Shown here one piece after another: positions 34,060 to 48,041 of a DNA stretch of 64,000 nt. The notes beneath the pieces were generated by a model, which worked only from the letters and a program-made list of their open reading frames with translations, made no database searches and was not told the origin of the DNA. Position numbers and translations under genes: made by a program. Origin of the DNA: Channa striata (Eukaryota > Chordata > Actinopteri > Anabantiformes > Channidae); contig CM065184.1 in the NCBI GenBank assembly GCA_033026295.1, positions 1,511,001 through 1,575,000 of the forward strand. Reading direction: 5' to 3'. The stretch's first letter is position 1, and each line of letters opens with the position of its first letter.

Positions 34060-37000
34060 CTGATGAAAAAAAGAAAAGAAAAACAACGTGTAAAGAATAG
34101 ACAGCATTCGTGATTTAAAAGGGTTTCCGGTGCACCCCGTGTCTCCAAGCCGCTCTCCCTACTTCCCTGCTCAGATCCCATCTCTCCAGCCCCAACCCCC
34201 ACCCATCTGCTGCTGCTCCCGTGCTTGCCCTCTTCCTTCCATTCGGTCTTATCTATTATGAATGTGCTTTGGTGCAGTGCTACTCACTTATCTGGTCATC
34301 TGAGAGCTGCAGGTTAGTGTGTGTGTGTGTTTGCCAAGCCTGGACGTAGAATATCTCCAACCAAATACTCATTTCACACAACCTTTCATAACTTCTGCAC
34401 TAATATGCACAAACGTTTCTCGTTATCCACCCGTGCACCTTGACAGCTTAAAGGTATTGATGTGTGGGTGTCTCAGAGGGGATTCCTGATCTCTTAACCT
34501 CACCTGATGCCAAAGTGCTGACAACAGTTTTGATTGCATTACATCAGATCCTCTGGGATTTCATGATGTTTCAATCCCAACAACTAACACAAATTCAAAC
34601 AATCCCTTTGATTTTGTGCAATTTTGTTTAAAGAATTTTGTTTAGAACCTGCTAACAGTCAAAGGTGTTACTTTCCGAAAGTTAAAATCTGATGGGGCGG
34701 ATGGTAGTTCAACTTATGACGAGAATTGAAGAAATATCAGATTTCCAGGAAAAGTTATGAAAATTGCAGTTCGTGTCAGGAAGCCACCAATAATTATACA
34801 GAAGACTGTTGAAACTTCCCGGAGAGGTCTGCGAAAAGAAACTCCTGAAGTTTATATTAAGTGATTCAATCTTCCGCAAAAAAGTGGTAGTACACTGCTC
34901 AGCACAATGTTGTGGTGGAAAAAAATGACAAAAGTCACTGATAAACACTTTTCTACCACAAAACACCTAAAGAATGGCTGAAAGCGCAGTGACAGAGGCT
35001 GATGATGCACATCTACTGTAAGAAAAAACGGCAGGTAACAGCACTTCAGTATAAATCCGTGATAGAAGCATGCTCACCTGAGTGTGTGTTCCTGCATGCT
35101 GAACAATAATGTTTTAATCTCACTGGAACACGTTGCATTTGAATTTTATTGAATTATGAAAAGAAAGTGCAGGTATTTTATTTTTTCTTCACTTTTATTA
35201 CAACAAATAAAAATCATAAAAAGCACTGTGACTTGCAAAGCAATTTTTCAGAAAAGCTACCATGGTCACAAAACGTATCATCAAAATCTGATATATGTAT
35301 GTACAATGGCAGTTGAGAGTGTGTGTGACAGGGACTGGAAATGAGGTCTGTGTGTGTGTGTGAGCGGCACTTAACAGATGTGTTAATCAAATAAAGGTTT
35401 GGTCATTTTAATGATGGTAAGGGACAAAATATTGTATTTTAAAACAACATGTTAGTAAGAAGGTGGACTGTCTATGTGTCTTATGTAATATATACAGTAT
35501 TCATTGGCCTGATCTTAATATTGTTTCACAGAATTGGCTTTTCTCTCCTCATTGGTTTGAAGGAAGAGAAACCCTTATTTTTGAATTGTCCTGCTATTAT
35601 TGAGACATTTGAAATAGGTTTGGGCATGTTCCAAAAGGTAGCCATTAAATGATAGAGTATGCCTAAATGAAGAGTTGTTTTATTAACTTTTCCATACATG
35701 TGATTTATAAAACCAAACAAAACAAAACAAAAGTATATTGGAGTTGCAAATGAAGGAGCAGCCGTACGTCAGACAGAAGCCAGGCCAGTACGATGAGACA
35801 CAGTGGCAGTGTTGATGCTGGTCCACAGTTTTTTTTCTGTGTTTGTTCCTCTACCTGACATTCCTCCATGTGATCGTTAAAACTAAAAACACACATGTAC
35901 CCAAAATCATTTCCACTCGTTTGTCAGTCACCAGCGACTACGTTTATCGCCGTTGCTTCATAACAGTAGTCACCTGGTGTTTAGACAATGGGTTACTTTG
36001 AATGTAAAGGATTGTCAACAGGAAATGAGCGTTTTAACATTAGGTAGTTCTACTAAGCTTGACCGCTGCACATCATAAACCGACGAGACAGAATCTTTGA
36101 CTGCAGCCTGAGAGCTATCACGGCGTGACGTGGAAAATAACCAGCTTTGGATCTAATGACAAACACATTCCTTCTGTGGACTGGAGCAAGCAGTGTATCC
36201 CAAAATCCAAGCTGCTACTTTAAACTCTTTAATAAAATTCCCTCTCTAGGGCCAGTGTTTAGCTTGTTTGACATGGCGCTGTCGACCCCCTCCCTCTGTA
36301 CACAGGCTCATTCTAAGCTAAAAAGATAGAGAGGCCTTTTTTTCGTCACACACTAATGAAAACATGATTACCACAGTTAGCATTTTTCCTAAAATGCTGC
36401 AACGTTAACTATTGTTCCCTTACCAAATAATAACTATGAGGTAAATAGATGAGGTTTGCTGTGAAACATTACCGTCCCTTTGTCAGCGATGGCTTAGTTG
36501 TCCAGGTTGTCTGGAAACTCGTTCTTTTTAGTATGAACATGTTCCCACTCATCAAAGTAGCTTTGTCCTTCTGAGGAGAAGTTGGCTATGGGACCCACTT
36601 TCATCCTCCAGGGCTGGGCACTGTTACTCCCCTGACCTGAACAGGCCTGTCAGGTGGGCATGAATCAACTCCTAAACTACTGTGACTATGATGGACCTCT
36701 TCCTCTATATACGCTAGGTTAAAGAGCTTAGGACCCAGGACAGCTCCACAAACTTAAATGACATACTGAGATCCAGTCACTGTATGAGTAGGATCAGAAA
36801 TGCTTATTATTAGATAAAAATGCTAGTGATCAAATCCAAATGCAAAAGTAAAACTACAGCAGACCACACTGATGTGAACGGTGGAACTCAAATCCTGGCT
36901 GCGTCCTGTGTAACCAGGCTGACTGTAAAAGTCAAACAAGGGAAACAGGAGGTGGGGAATACTGAGCCAGCCTCCAGTCCTTGGGTTTATTTCATTTCAA

Positions 37001-40000
37001 GTCAATCAAACCCATCACACCTGTCATATCACAGCCTGCTCTACACTGTATTCCTACTGGACTAGAAAACTTAGTCCCACCAGGATTTTAATGATGTTTT
37101 TCAGATTGCTGCAGCCTAAAATGTCCAATTTATTAAAGAATTGTAATGCATGTTGCAATGTTTTTATGATGTTTTAATTTGCAAGTTCACCCAGAATTAA
37201 TAAGGGACTGGCTGAATTAATTATTGCCATTGCAACACTGGGAATTCCTGGAGGGGCTGAAAAATGTAGAGCTGCAGAGCATTATCCTAAAGAAGGATAA
37301 TGGCCAAATAACCTGAAAGAAATAAGTATTAGCTTCTTTTATACTACAAAGGGCATAATATATCCAAGTTGTAATATAACCTACCTGGTTATGTGCCACC
37401 TTAACCTGGCTGCAAGATTTTAAATGACTCTGGCATTTAAAAACAACCCTTGAGTCCCACCTAATGGTGGTGAATTCATTATGAGGGCTCTAATAATTTC
37501 ACAGGACAACGGACAAAAGAGATTGACTTGACAGAATTTAAGAAAAAAAAATCCATTATATTAATATATAGTAACCTAGGTTAGAAAAAGATTGAATAGT
37601 TGATTAAAGCTTCTCTTCTTGGGTTTTTAGAGAGGCTGAAGGGGTGAGGTCATTACTACACTGGGCGTCGCACAGAATTAGAGAGCAGAACATTGTGTGG
37701 GACCATATATTAACTTTTAAGACCTGGATAATGGAACTCTTTTGCAGGGGTGTAGAGGAAGGCTGTGCTATATTTATGAGCATTCCATCTGGGTTACATG
37801 AAATACAGTAAATTGCAGAAAAACAGTGGAATTACAATGAGCTAAAGCAAAATCTAAAAGTATTAATCATCACCATAAAATGAATTAATTGTGCTGTTAC
37901 CTGGCTCATAGCCCACTGTCCTTGCTGCATGTTGTACATGTTCTGTCCTTGACTGGCTGGCATCACACTCACGCCTTGCTGCTGCATGCTCACGTAGCCG
38001 CCATTGGGCAGAGCCATCCCGGGCATCATGGTGCCTCCACCCATCATGGAGGTGGGTGGGACGGCTGCAGTCATTCCTGGGGGGAAGCCTTGAGGAGTGA
38101 ACTGCATCTGAGACGGGCCCATGTACATACCTAGTGGAGCAAGATGCAAGAATCACGCAGGGTAAGCTTTACATGTCATTTTAATTTTCCACCCACTGAG
38201 CACATTTTTACCAAAATACTGGTCGGCTTTTTTTTACCAATAGCTTTTTAATGTAGATACAAAAATATAGATTTCATTTCATTCTAAGTAGCCACTATTT
38301 CCATAGGATTCAGATTTTAAGACTCAAGAGATTACGGAGCATGATGAATATTCATGCTGTAATAAATCAATGAATCTTACAAATCGATAGCCCCGCTGGA
38401 GGAAATGCATTATATCTGGCATAAAAGTTAGGACTTGATGCTTCAAAAGAGGCGATTTTTTTAGTGGAAAAGGAACAGACCAAGCAGAGCCAGCCACAGT
38501 GAGCGGTCTGATAAGGGATGGCAGAACACAAGCTCTCACTGGGGTTTGGTTGGAGGGCCACGACTCCAACTGCTCACCAAAGGAACACGCACTTTTTACG
38601 GCACAGTGTACAGCACCGACTGCAGATGCAGCCTGTGGGATAAAGGAACTTTTTTGGAATTTCTTTTTATCAGACACTGTAACCTCCTACTAGCCCAGTG
38701 TTTGAGTGTTTTGTGAACACTCAAATGGACCACAGGGTCAGTGGTTCGATCCCTTGGGCAAGACATTGACCCCTTACTTACTTTGTAAGTCGCTTTGGAT
38801 AAGAGTGTCTGCCAAATGACTATATGTAAATGTAAACTAAGGTCCAAGAGCCTGTCTTGGGGGTGAAGCCCAGGTTTAGGGAATTGTGATTTGCATTTTC
38901 ACAGCAGGGCCAGGAAGCCCCAGCAAGATTAAGCAAATTGGCCCACTGACATATGAAAAGAACAATACACAGTTGCTCTTCAAATGTGCAGCCAGTTTTT
39001 GAAATGCCAGGTGTTCAGCAAACACCCAGTGATTTTTGGCACTACAGTACAAGAACTAGAGCCAAACCCTAAATTCAGACCTGGTTCTTCCAGTGGATAT
39101 GCAGAGAGTGCTTTTCAAAAGGTTTATGTTCTTGCCGTCAAAGCTATTATTGATGATCACTACATGCAGGGTGCTTGTGTTGTTTCAAAAAAATGATTGG
39201 GCTTGTGTTGTTGAAAGGCACTTCAATCAGAGTTGTCCAAAAGGTTTTTCACTTTAATGCCAGATTAGTCTCTTCCATAAATATGAAAATTGAGACATCA
39301 CACTAACCAGAATTGAGGTTTGGCTATTTTAACACCTCTTATTAGTGACTCATCAGATTCATCTAAGGTTGTCAGAATTTCGTGAAAACGTAATTATCAG
39401 CCCTTTTGCCCGTCGCAGCTTCAGGAGACCACTGTGGGAAAGTGATAAGTGGCAAAATAAAAGCATGGAAGTGCTACAGAGTGGGGAGACCTCAAACGGC
39501 AGCACGGCGACCGCTTCTATGAAACAGGTACCACATGACTGCGATATTAGGCAGGTATGCCAACTGCATGTAGAGGACGCCGGTAGAGACTTTAACACAT
39601 TTTGCTGTTTTAAATGTTTTCAAATCATCAAGTGGTACAGACAACAGGAAATCAATAAAGCACATATGGATGGCCTTAAAACTACATTTGTTGCAGAATA
39701 GAGGGGCACGTCCATCATCCACACACACTCACACACAGTCCAGACAGGATGGACGTGAGTGATTTGGGGCATTAACCTGGCAAGGTTCTTTCAGCTTTGA
39801 TCTCTATCAGCATTTATTTGGACTCAGAGGATAATAAGCAGCAGAAAGCCCTTCATCCTGATTTCTGTTCCTAATCCTGTATACGGAACCCATCTGTGTC
39901 ATCACGCAGCAGTATCATCAATATCCTGCACGGATCTGCTGCCTGCTATCCTCCACCGTTCAGACAACAATGCTTTCCCTACACACTCCAAACGTGCTCA

Positions 40001-42855
40001 GGTTGATGGCTGTGTTTGTACGAACATCCGCCTACGTAAGCGTCGATAAACAGTCTGGCCACTTCAGTCCTAATAACGGTGAGATGAGTGTGAATCTGCA
40101 GACACTTCTCGATTTTTAATGCTGCAGTGGGACTTCAGTAAATGCAGCGTGGAGTGGACCCGCCTGCTTTTCAGCACACTGACCTTTCATCTGCCTTCAC
40201 TCACTCTCTATTTGTATGATGCATCTTTCCTCTGATACGTGTGTGTGTGTGTGAGTGTGAAAATGTAGAGGTGGATGTTTGCTTGTTGGGTCACATTTCT
40301 ACATCTGTGTGCACATTCAGTATGTGTTATTACCTCTTAATGAGACACTATGTTTATAACTTTTGTCCCATGCGGGATCCATAACTGACTTCCAAACTGC
40401 AGATCAGGAAGATGGTTAATCTAAGGGATTACGAGCAGCTCAAAAGAAGAAACCGAGTGAACATTGGCTTGTTTACTTCCGGGATTCTTTTCTTGTGTTT
40501 GCTTTTCTAAAAAATACAAAAATTCCAGGATTGTACAGTGTTTCACCTGTTTGACCACAAAAAACACAAGGACTCATTTCAGTCATCAAGACCAGAATGG
40601 AAAATTAGTCTTTGACTAGACTTCTAACAACTACACACTGCTTTATTTCCATATTTTGCTTGGGTCCAAAGTCAAATAAAGCAAAAACTACATGTTTTCA
40701 TTTACAGCTTTGATTCTTTAAGGTTGTGGTCAGCTACTTTTCTCATTTGCATCGTCTATTCTTTAAGCAACCTCCCAGAAAATAGTGTGAAATTGCTTGA
40801 AGAATAAACTGACTGCACAGATGAAAGATGTATGCAAACAGTGCACCGGTGCAGACTGTGACAGCTTAGCCTCTGACTGATTTCAAAACTCATTCACAAC
40901 TCCACTTAGTCTGGCTATTTTTCTCCAGCTTCACGTCGTCATTTTTCTTCTTTCTCTTTGTACTATTATGAAACTGAGACATGTGCCTTAGGCTTTTTTT
41001 TAAGGCTTGAAAAAAGAAGTAACACAAACACAGCAACACCACTTGAAATGTGGACACAGTCATGCCCCAAAAACAATTGCATCAAACTTTGTTGCCACTC
41101 GGACAAAAGGCTGAGAATGACAGGTGATAGAAGTACGCTAAGTCAATATTTAAGTAAACTGGAAGTGCTTGCCAAAATCACCCTCAAATTCAAATTCTTT
41201 ACTCATGTATATAGAACATGTTAGTACAAAAGTTCTCCACTAAGAAAACGGTTTTTTACACTGCAGTATGTCAGCAGAGTTAGGCTGGATAATGAAGGGT
41301 TAATAAAGAAACAGCATGTGCCTGTGTGTCACCTTGTCCTGGAGCAGGCTGTTGCTGGCTCGGTGGCTGACTGCCCACTGAGCTGCTGGCATACAGAGAA
41401 AGAATGGAGTCTTTAGATAAAAGCTTCTTCTCCTCCGCCTTCACAGTGGTTGTGGTGGAGGTAGCAGAGGAGGCAGAGGAAGAGGTGGAGGGGTCCACCT
41501 GCACAACTGCTGCAATGGAACCAGACTATCATGGAGACAGAAGGGAAAGGAAACAAAGGTTGTGATGTTAGAAAACATTTGTGAAAATTGGGCTAAATTA
41601 TAGGTGACTTGGTCATTTTAGGCATGTCCACATATAGATAAAACAGGTTGGAGTTGAATGTGATGATTGCAAGACGTTGGGTATTGTTTGAAATATTTGT
41701 ATAAAAATGCAAAAGTAATACAGAAAAGTGACCACTCTTACCTTTCCCAACCTAAAACGCTCTGTGACCATAGTGCTGGCTACTTGCTAACTCACTCCAG
41801 TAACATACTGTGGCCATCAACGGCAGTGAAAGAAACTCTCTACTGGCTTCAGACTTTTATTTTCAATGTAATCGCCTGTAGGTCTCCTGGCCAGACATTT
41901 ACTTGCTCCTATTTCAATTTAATCCATGTTTATCTGTTATTAAACACAACTGTTTTTCTAATATATTTAGCTTGATGTGTTTTCATGTCAGGAATTCCAA
42001 CAGTATATTCTGCAGTATATTAAATTACTACCAGTGAAAGAATTCTTGCACAGATTTGTAAATTTTTTTCCATAATTTAAAAGGTAAAACCATTCCCCTT
42101 ACTGACAGGCTCTTATTTTGAATCATCAGCAGGAATTTTTCTTTGACATTAGAAACGTTAAGACCAAGAGTAGAACTGAATTATTTGTATTTGCAAATTA
42201 GATGGGCAATATAATGAGAATTATTCACCATTTTTTTGTAATAAACCCATTTCATATTTTCCGTACTGTGGACATGTAGTGGTCAGGTACTGTGTAAATT
42301 TACCCTTATCCCTGTACAACTTTATATTCGTGGAATTCTTGTTTTTTTTTCTCTTGGATTTCTAAACATTCATTTGCTATTTTTCAGTTGTTGTTTTTAG
42401 GTTCTTGCTCATCATGTTTTTCTTTTTTTACAAGTAACAAAATGTGCACAAAGACAGAAAATATATTCACTCATACATACGAAATATGTCTAGGTGAGAC
42501 AAGATTGGACGAGACGGAAAAACAGGAGAAGTGAGGAGACGATACAGAGGAGAAGAACAAGAGCTGAATAAAGAGTGAGAAAGAAAAGAGCGGAGGAGAA
42601 AATAGAGGAGATGCATTGTCACTGTAAGTGAGACAGATGACATTAATTAGGCTGCTCCGAAAAAGAGGCAGACGTGAACTGTTGCAGACAGGACAGACGC
42701 ACCGGCTCGCTCAAATACACCTTTTAAAATTTTTTTAGACCTTTCAGGCTCACACCTATTATGTCTAATGGATGGAGCTGACAAAAAGTAACACCTGCTT
42801 AAGAGCAGTGTATACAAATGTGTGTGTGTGTGTGTCTGTGTGTGAGAGAGAGAGA

Positions 42856-42890
<35 letters not shown>

Positions 42891-45138
42891 AAGGGACAGA
42901 GAATGGAGAGAGAAGAGGAAGTGACAGGCGGCTGGACTTCATGAATAAGATAAAGAGAGCCAGTGTGATAAACAATGGCTCCTGCAACACACACTCTAGT
43001 TAATGAACCATTCGAATTTGAAGGTACAAGTGCACTTCATCCATCCTGGTATACACACAAATTATACATTCTCTTAGTCACACATAGACACAAACTTCAC
43101 ACGTTCGTATGAAGAAACACATAGATGCATAAACACAGAAACAATCACACACAAAGCTTTGCAAGTGTGTTGTGCTCGGCTGCTTAGCAGGCAGTGCTGC
43201 TCCCCTCTGCCTCTCTCTGCTGACTTCCTTTGACTGGAGGAGGAAATTTGTGGGGTGGGGTGGGCTGAGGTGGGTGTTAAAAAAGAAAGTACGAAGGAAA
43301 AAGGTGGAGGGAATTATTACCCCCCCAAAAAATTGGAGGAACAGAGAAAGCAAGAAATGGAAGGACGAAGACAGGATGGAAAGAACAGAGGAACGAAGAA
43401 AGAGAAATGAGAGAGGGATGGAAGGTTAGAAAAGGAAGAGAGAGCATGAGCAGGAAAAACTAAAAGAAATGGGAGGACAGTGAGGAAAAGATGGCGGGGA
43501 AAGGACTGAAAAAAATAAACATAACTGGGGAGGAAAGATGGATGGGTTAGCATGCCAACACACATTAACTACTGGGGTCCATGTTCTTTCAAGTGAAGCC
43601 AGCTGAGGTGAGTCGGGTGTTGACGGAAGCACGACACAGCGTCTATTAATAGCTGCAGCACATTAGCACGATACCTGCTCCTGAATAGAGGCGTGAATTG
43701 AAGGTGAGGACAGGCACAAAACTGTCCTTACTTGATCCGTCTGATGTCAGCCAGCTGCATAGCACGACTCAATCAAGCAGCTAAGCCTATTTGCTGTTAA
43801 GCTTGTTCCTAAAGTTGAAAAATACTTCTAACAGACTTCAAATCCTTCACACAGAGGTAATCGCCAGCCATTCAGTTCGTTCTTCACGACTTGTTTGCAC
43901 AATGGACAGCAGGAATCAGGTCGAGACTGTCGCCTGTGAACTGGGTGATAATACAATCTAATGCGATCCAGTACAGCAGCTCTGCCATGAATTTCACTTT
44001 TACAGCGTTATAATTTCTCCGTTTTTAAGTTTAAACTGTCAGAGAGGTGGTAATTCTACTTCTCTCTGTTTAATATTGAGGTCATAGTGTTTGAACGGAG
44101 TGCATTATCACAAGAGGTGGTTTAAATTTTTTGGCCATCCTATTTCAAATGTGAAATGGATGAGCTGGCCAAAACTGTAGAATCTACCTAATACCTAATA
44201 AAGTGGCCAGTGAGTGTATAAACACACTCCAAAGCAGTAAATCTGGTTCCTTTCAAGTTTTTTATTCGGTTCAAATTTCTGATCACAATTATTTATGCTG
44301 AAATATCAAAGCACCTACAGGATGGATGAACCTACCACAATACGATTTTTCATCCATTTTATGAAATAGACTTTGGGAAAGCATCTAATAATGGGCGGTA
44401 TTAACAGGAGGAACACTCACAGCTTTTACTCTACGGTTTTTATGTGTGAACCTGATGTTAACATATAGCTGAGAACAAAGTACAAGCCCACGTATTTTGC
44501 AGAAAATATGTGAAATTGCTTCACCGTCCCAAGAGGTCATAGCCTGAGAAGTATGAGAACTATCATCAGAAGGTATTCCCGTAGATTAACCTTTCTCTCC
44601 AATTCATATCGTACTCAGCTTAATGTGCCGCTTGAGGTCAGGGTTGGAGTTGAACCACCGCATTTAATGGCCGACCCAGTCTCCCATCCAACATGTACAC
44701 AGTAAATGCTCAGTGAAAGATGTGAGTATCTACGGGCCGATTGATTTTAGTCTCGTAACACATCACAAATCATCTTCAAGAAACTGTTTTAGTTATAGTG
44801 AGGCAAATGAGACAATCAGTAATCCACACCTACCCTGCACCTGGTCTGAAAAGTTACGGCTACGTTTCATACAAATCCAGTCACTGAGGGCTAAACACTT
44901 TCCAACAGTTCTGTGTTTGCCAGACAATTCAGCAGCATTAGCTCCACTTACACTGAAAGGACAGCAAAGCACTCTGCAGACACACTTGCCAAAATGAAAC
45001 AGGTGGCACACAATATAAAACTTAGCAATACATCAGTCAAACCTCAGTTGTAAAGGAAGAGAAATTTAAGCAGAGCGTGTTACATGTGCATCTATCCCTT
45101 TATTTGTCTTCTTCAGTCACACTGACATTAATACCCTG

Positions 45139-45174
<36 letters not shown>

Positions 45175-45471
45175 CCACATAGTGCGTGGTGTGTTGTAGG
45201 GCACCCAGCAGCACATTGTGTAATAGAAAATCTCTTCACCAAGGCCCGATTCTTTTCACCCAGTGTTGGTGTTGATGGGTGCAGCCAGAGCTCTGAATTA
45301 CCACTCTGACAGCCTCTTCCTCACTGTCGCTATTCATAGACCTCTCCAGCCAAACACACACACGCACACAGGAGACCATCTTTCTCCCTATGGTTTTTCA
45401 TCACTGCTTGAAATACTCATGCACTCCCCTCTGATAGACCATCTGTGGCATTAAACTACATTAGACCCAGA

Positions 45472-45503
<32 letters not shown>

Positions 45504-48008
45504 GTTTGTGTGTGTTTAAGGATTTGAGCTAATTTGCTGAAAACAAAAGCAAAGCTTGCTTTGGAAAAATGACCCAGAACGGAAAGAAGGAACAAGCTTT
45601 CAAAAAACTGCATTCATTTCTCCATCCTTCCCCTCACCCCACCCCCACCCCCCTTCTTCAGCAACCATCTGCATTTTCTTGGTTTTACGCAGTCAGTCAT
45701 TCTTTTCCATTCTCCTTCCTTAACGCTTTCTATTTTTTTTGCCTCTCATCCCGCTCAGTCCTCAAACTCAAACACAGTGATCTTGCACAAAACCCTTTCC
45801 TTCAACTCGATGTCAGTGTTAACATAACAGCTGAATGAGGCAGAGGCCAGTTCAGCTGTCCTTCACTAATCAATCCAAGGCTTTGTGCAGATAGAGTGCA
45901 GTAATTTTCTACATTAACACACAGGAACAGACCGTAAAGGGAACACACATACCAGATTCTTTGCTCTCACTGTTTTGTTTTTAGGGTTTGCAACACGTGA
46001 CACAGAAAAGTGACACTTCGACCAACAATTTTGCACGCGTGTTTCTGATGATGATTCTTTAAAACCTCCAAAGGCTCAGAGTGGGAATGGATTTTTTTCC
46101 ACAAATGGTTTTCCCGTGTTTCCACATATATATAAAACAGTTAGGATGTTAGTCCCCACCACTTCTAATACACTGCCTGTTTAGGGGGCCACTGTGAAAC
46201 GCTATAAATAGGAAATGATGTGACTCTTATATTGCTCAGGCCTCCATCAGAGGTCCGAGCTCTGGCAGTATACAGCCATTGGCTGTGAGCAAAGGTTGCA
46301 GCTCCTCTGCTGATCTGCAGTGGATGAAGCTGTGGTTATGAAGACGGTTGCCGCTTAGACTATTGCATTTCTGGCTGTATCTACTATGAAAGTCAACAGT
46401 AGCTTTACTTTGACTTTCCTATTAACATTAGCTAATAAATAACTTGTCTCATGTCAGCCTTTTTCAGATATGACAAATGTGTGTGAATACACTACGATCA
46501 GGAAATACACTTGCTTCAACACAACAAGGTCATTCACTGCACATATGCACACAAACAACCCCTGGGTGTAATCAGTCATTATTGCCATAGCTACAGTAAG
46601 TAGGCCACCAACGACCTGGAGTACCAGTACGTCAATAGTTTCGTTTCACCGATACATGTGCTGATTGTTGACATGTAGCAGCTATAGTAAATGTGATTAG
46701 GTGACAACAAAGGGGTACAGTAGCTTGTAACTAACAAGAATGACCTATTAGGACCTACATACTGTATGTATAGACTGATAAGAAGAGATGATGGGTTCAT
46801 TTGGCTACAGTCACAGTGACAACAACAGCCAAAGCTGCAGTGTGCCAGCCACGACAGACATTAGTAAGGTTGGGTGTTGACTTGCTCTGCTAGCTGTGGA
46901 TTTAGCTGCAATGACTCAGATTGCCACTTAAACTACAAACATACACAAACAGTCACTCGTGGTGTGGTCACAACTAGAAGTAGTGGATGTTTGTCACATA
47001 TTGTAGATGCTGCCTTCTCACTGGAGATCAGAAACAAAGCAACTGAGTGATCCAAAAGACACCAAATTCAAACGCTATGCTTACAGTAAACACAATTCTA
47101 ATGCCCAGTTCTTTACATTGATGTGTTTTTTTGTTACTCATCTAAATCACATTTGTGTTTACCTTATTTTGCAGAGGTGGAGAATTTTTACTGCGAAACT
47201 GACAGTTGGTAATAGTTTGACGTTTGTAACTCCAGCAAAAGACAAACCTTTGTTAACATGTCTCCTATTATTTGCATGATCCTCCCTTAAATGCATAAGC
47301 TTCGAGGAGAGAGACGCGTTTAGCAGACACCAATGACGTGCAAAGTGTGACTCCAGCCTGGTGTTTGATAAGTACAGCAAATGTTAAGGCCAGCGAGTGT
47401 AACATTAAATATGCACTGAAATTCTCAGCAAATCTGGGACATATGTCTTTTACTGATCACTAACAAACTGTGTGGACTCAGCAGGGTTCTGTAAAATACT
47501 AGTATATTATTGTGGGTAGGGATTCAAGTGAGTGCTTCTCATTCTGTTAGGGCAGGATTGACTCCACGTAATCCATCTACAGCAAAGATACTCATCCCAG
47601 GTCGTCGAGAGCCGCCGCCCTGCTTGTTTTCCAAGTGTTCCTGCATGTATTAGCCACTGCTGATTACCAGGATCATGTGCGCACATTTGATCAGAAGATG
47701 AAAGATAGCAGCTCTTTTTGTCTTACCCAATGTCACTTCACCCCACCCTGTAAGGGGGGTATCTTCCAGGTTCTGACTGACTGACCACATCTGAATTATA
47801 CAGTCAGCAGTGGGTAGTGCAGTGATGGTTGGAAAACAAGCAGGAAGCAGCTCTTGGAGACCGGGAATGAGTCCCTTAATCCACAGACTACAGGTATTTT
47901 CCCCAGTACTTTGTCATCTTCCATTCTTCCTCTTTTATTTCGCCACACCTCCAGGTTAGACTTTTATTGTGTTTAATGCTTTTGTTTTACATTCTTATCC
48001 TTATCCTT

Positions 48009-48041
<33 letters not shown>

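Noticed and set aside
38738..38760. GGTTCGATCCC as a tRNA T-arm
   Set aside because: The 5' half of a tRNA is absent and a SINE tail follows.
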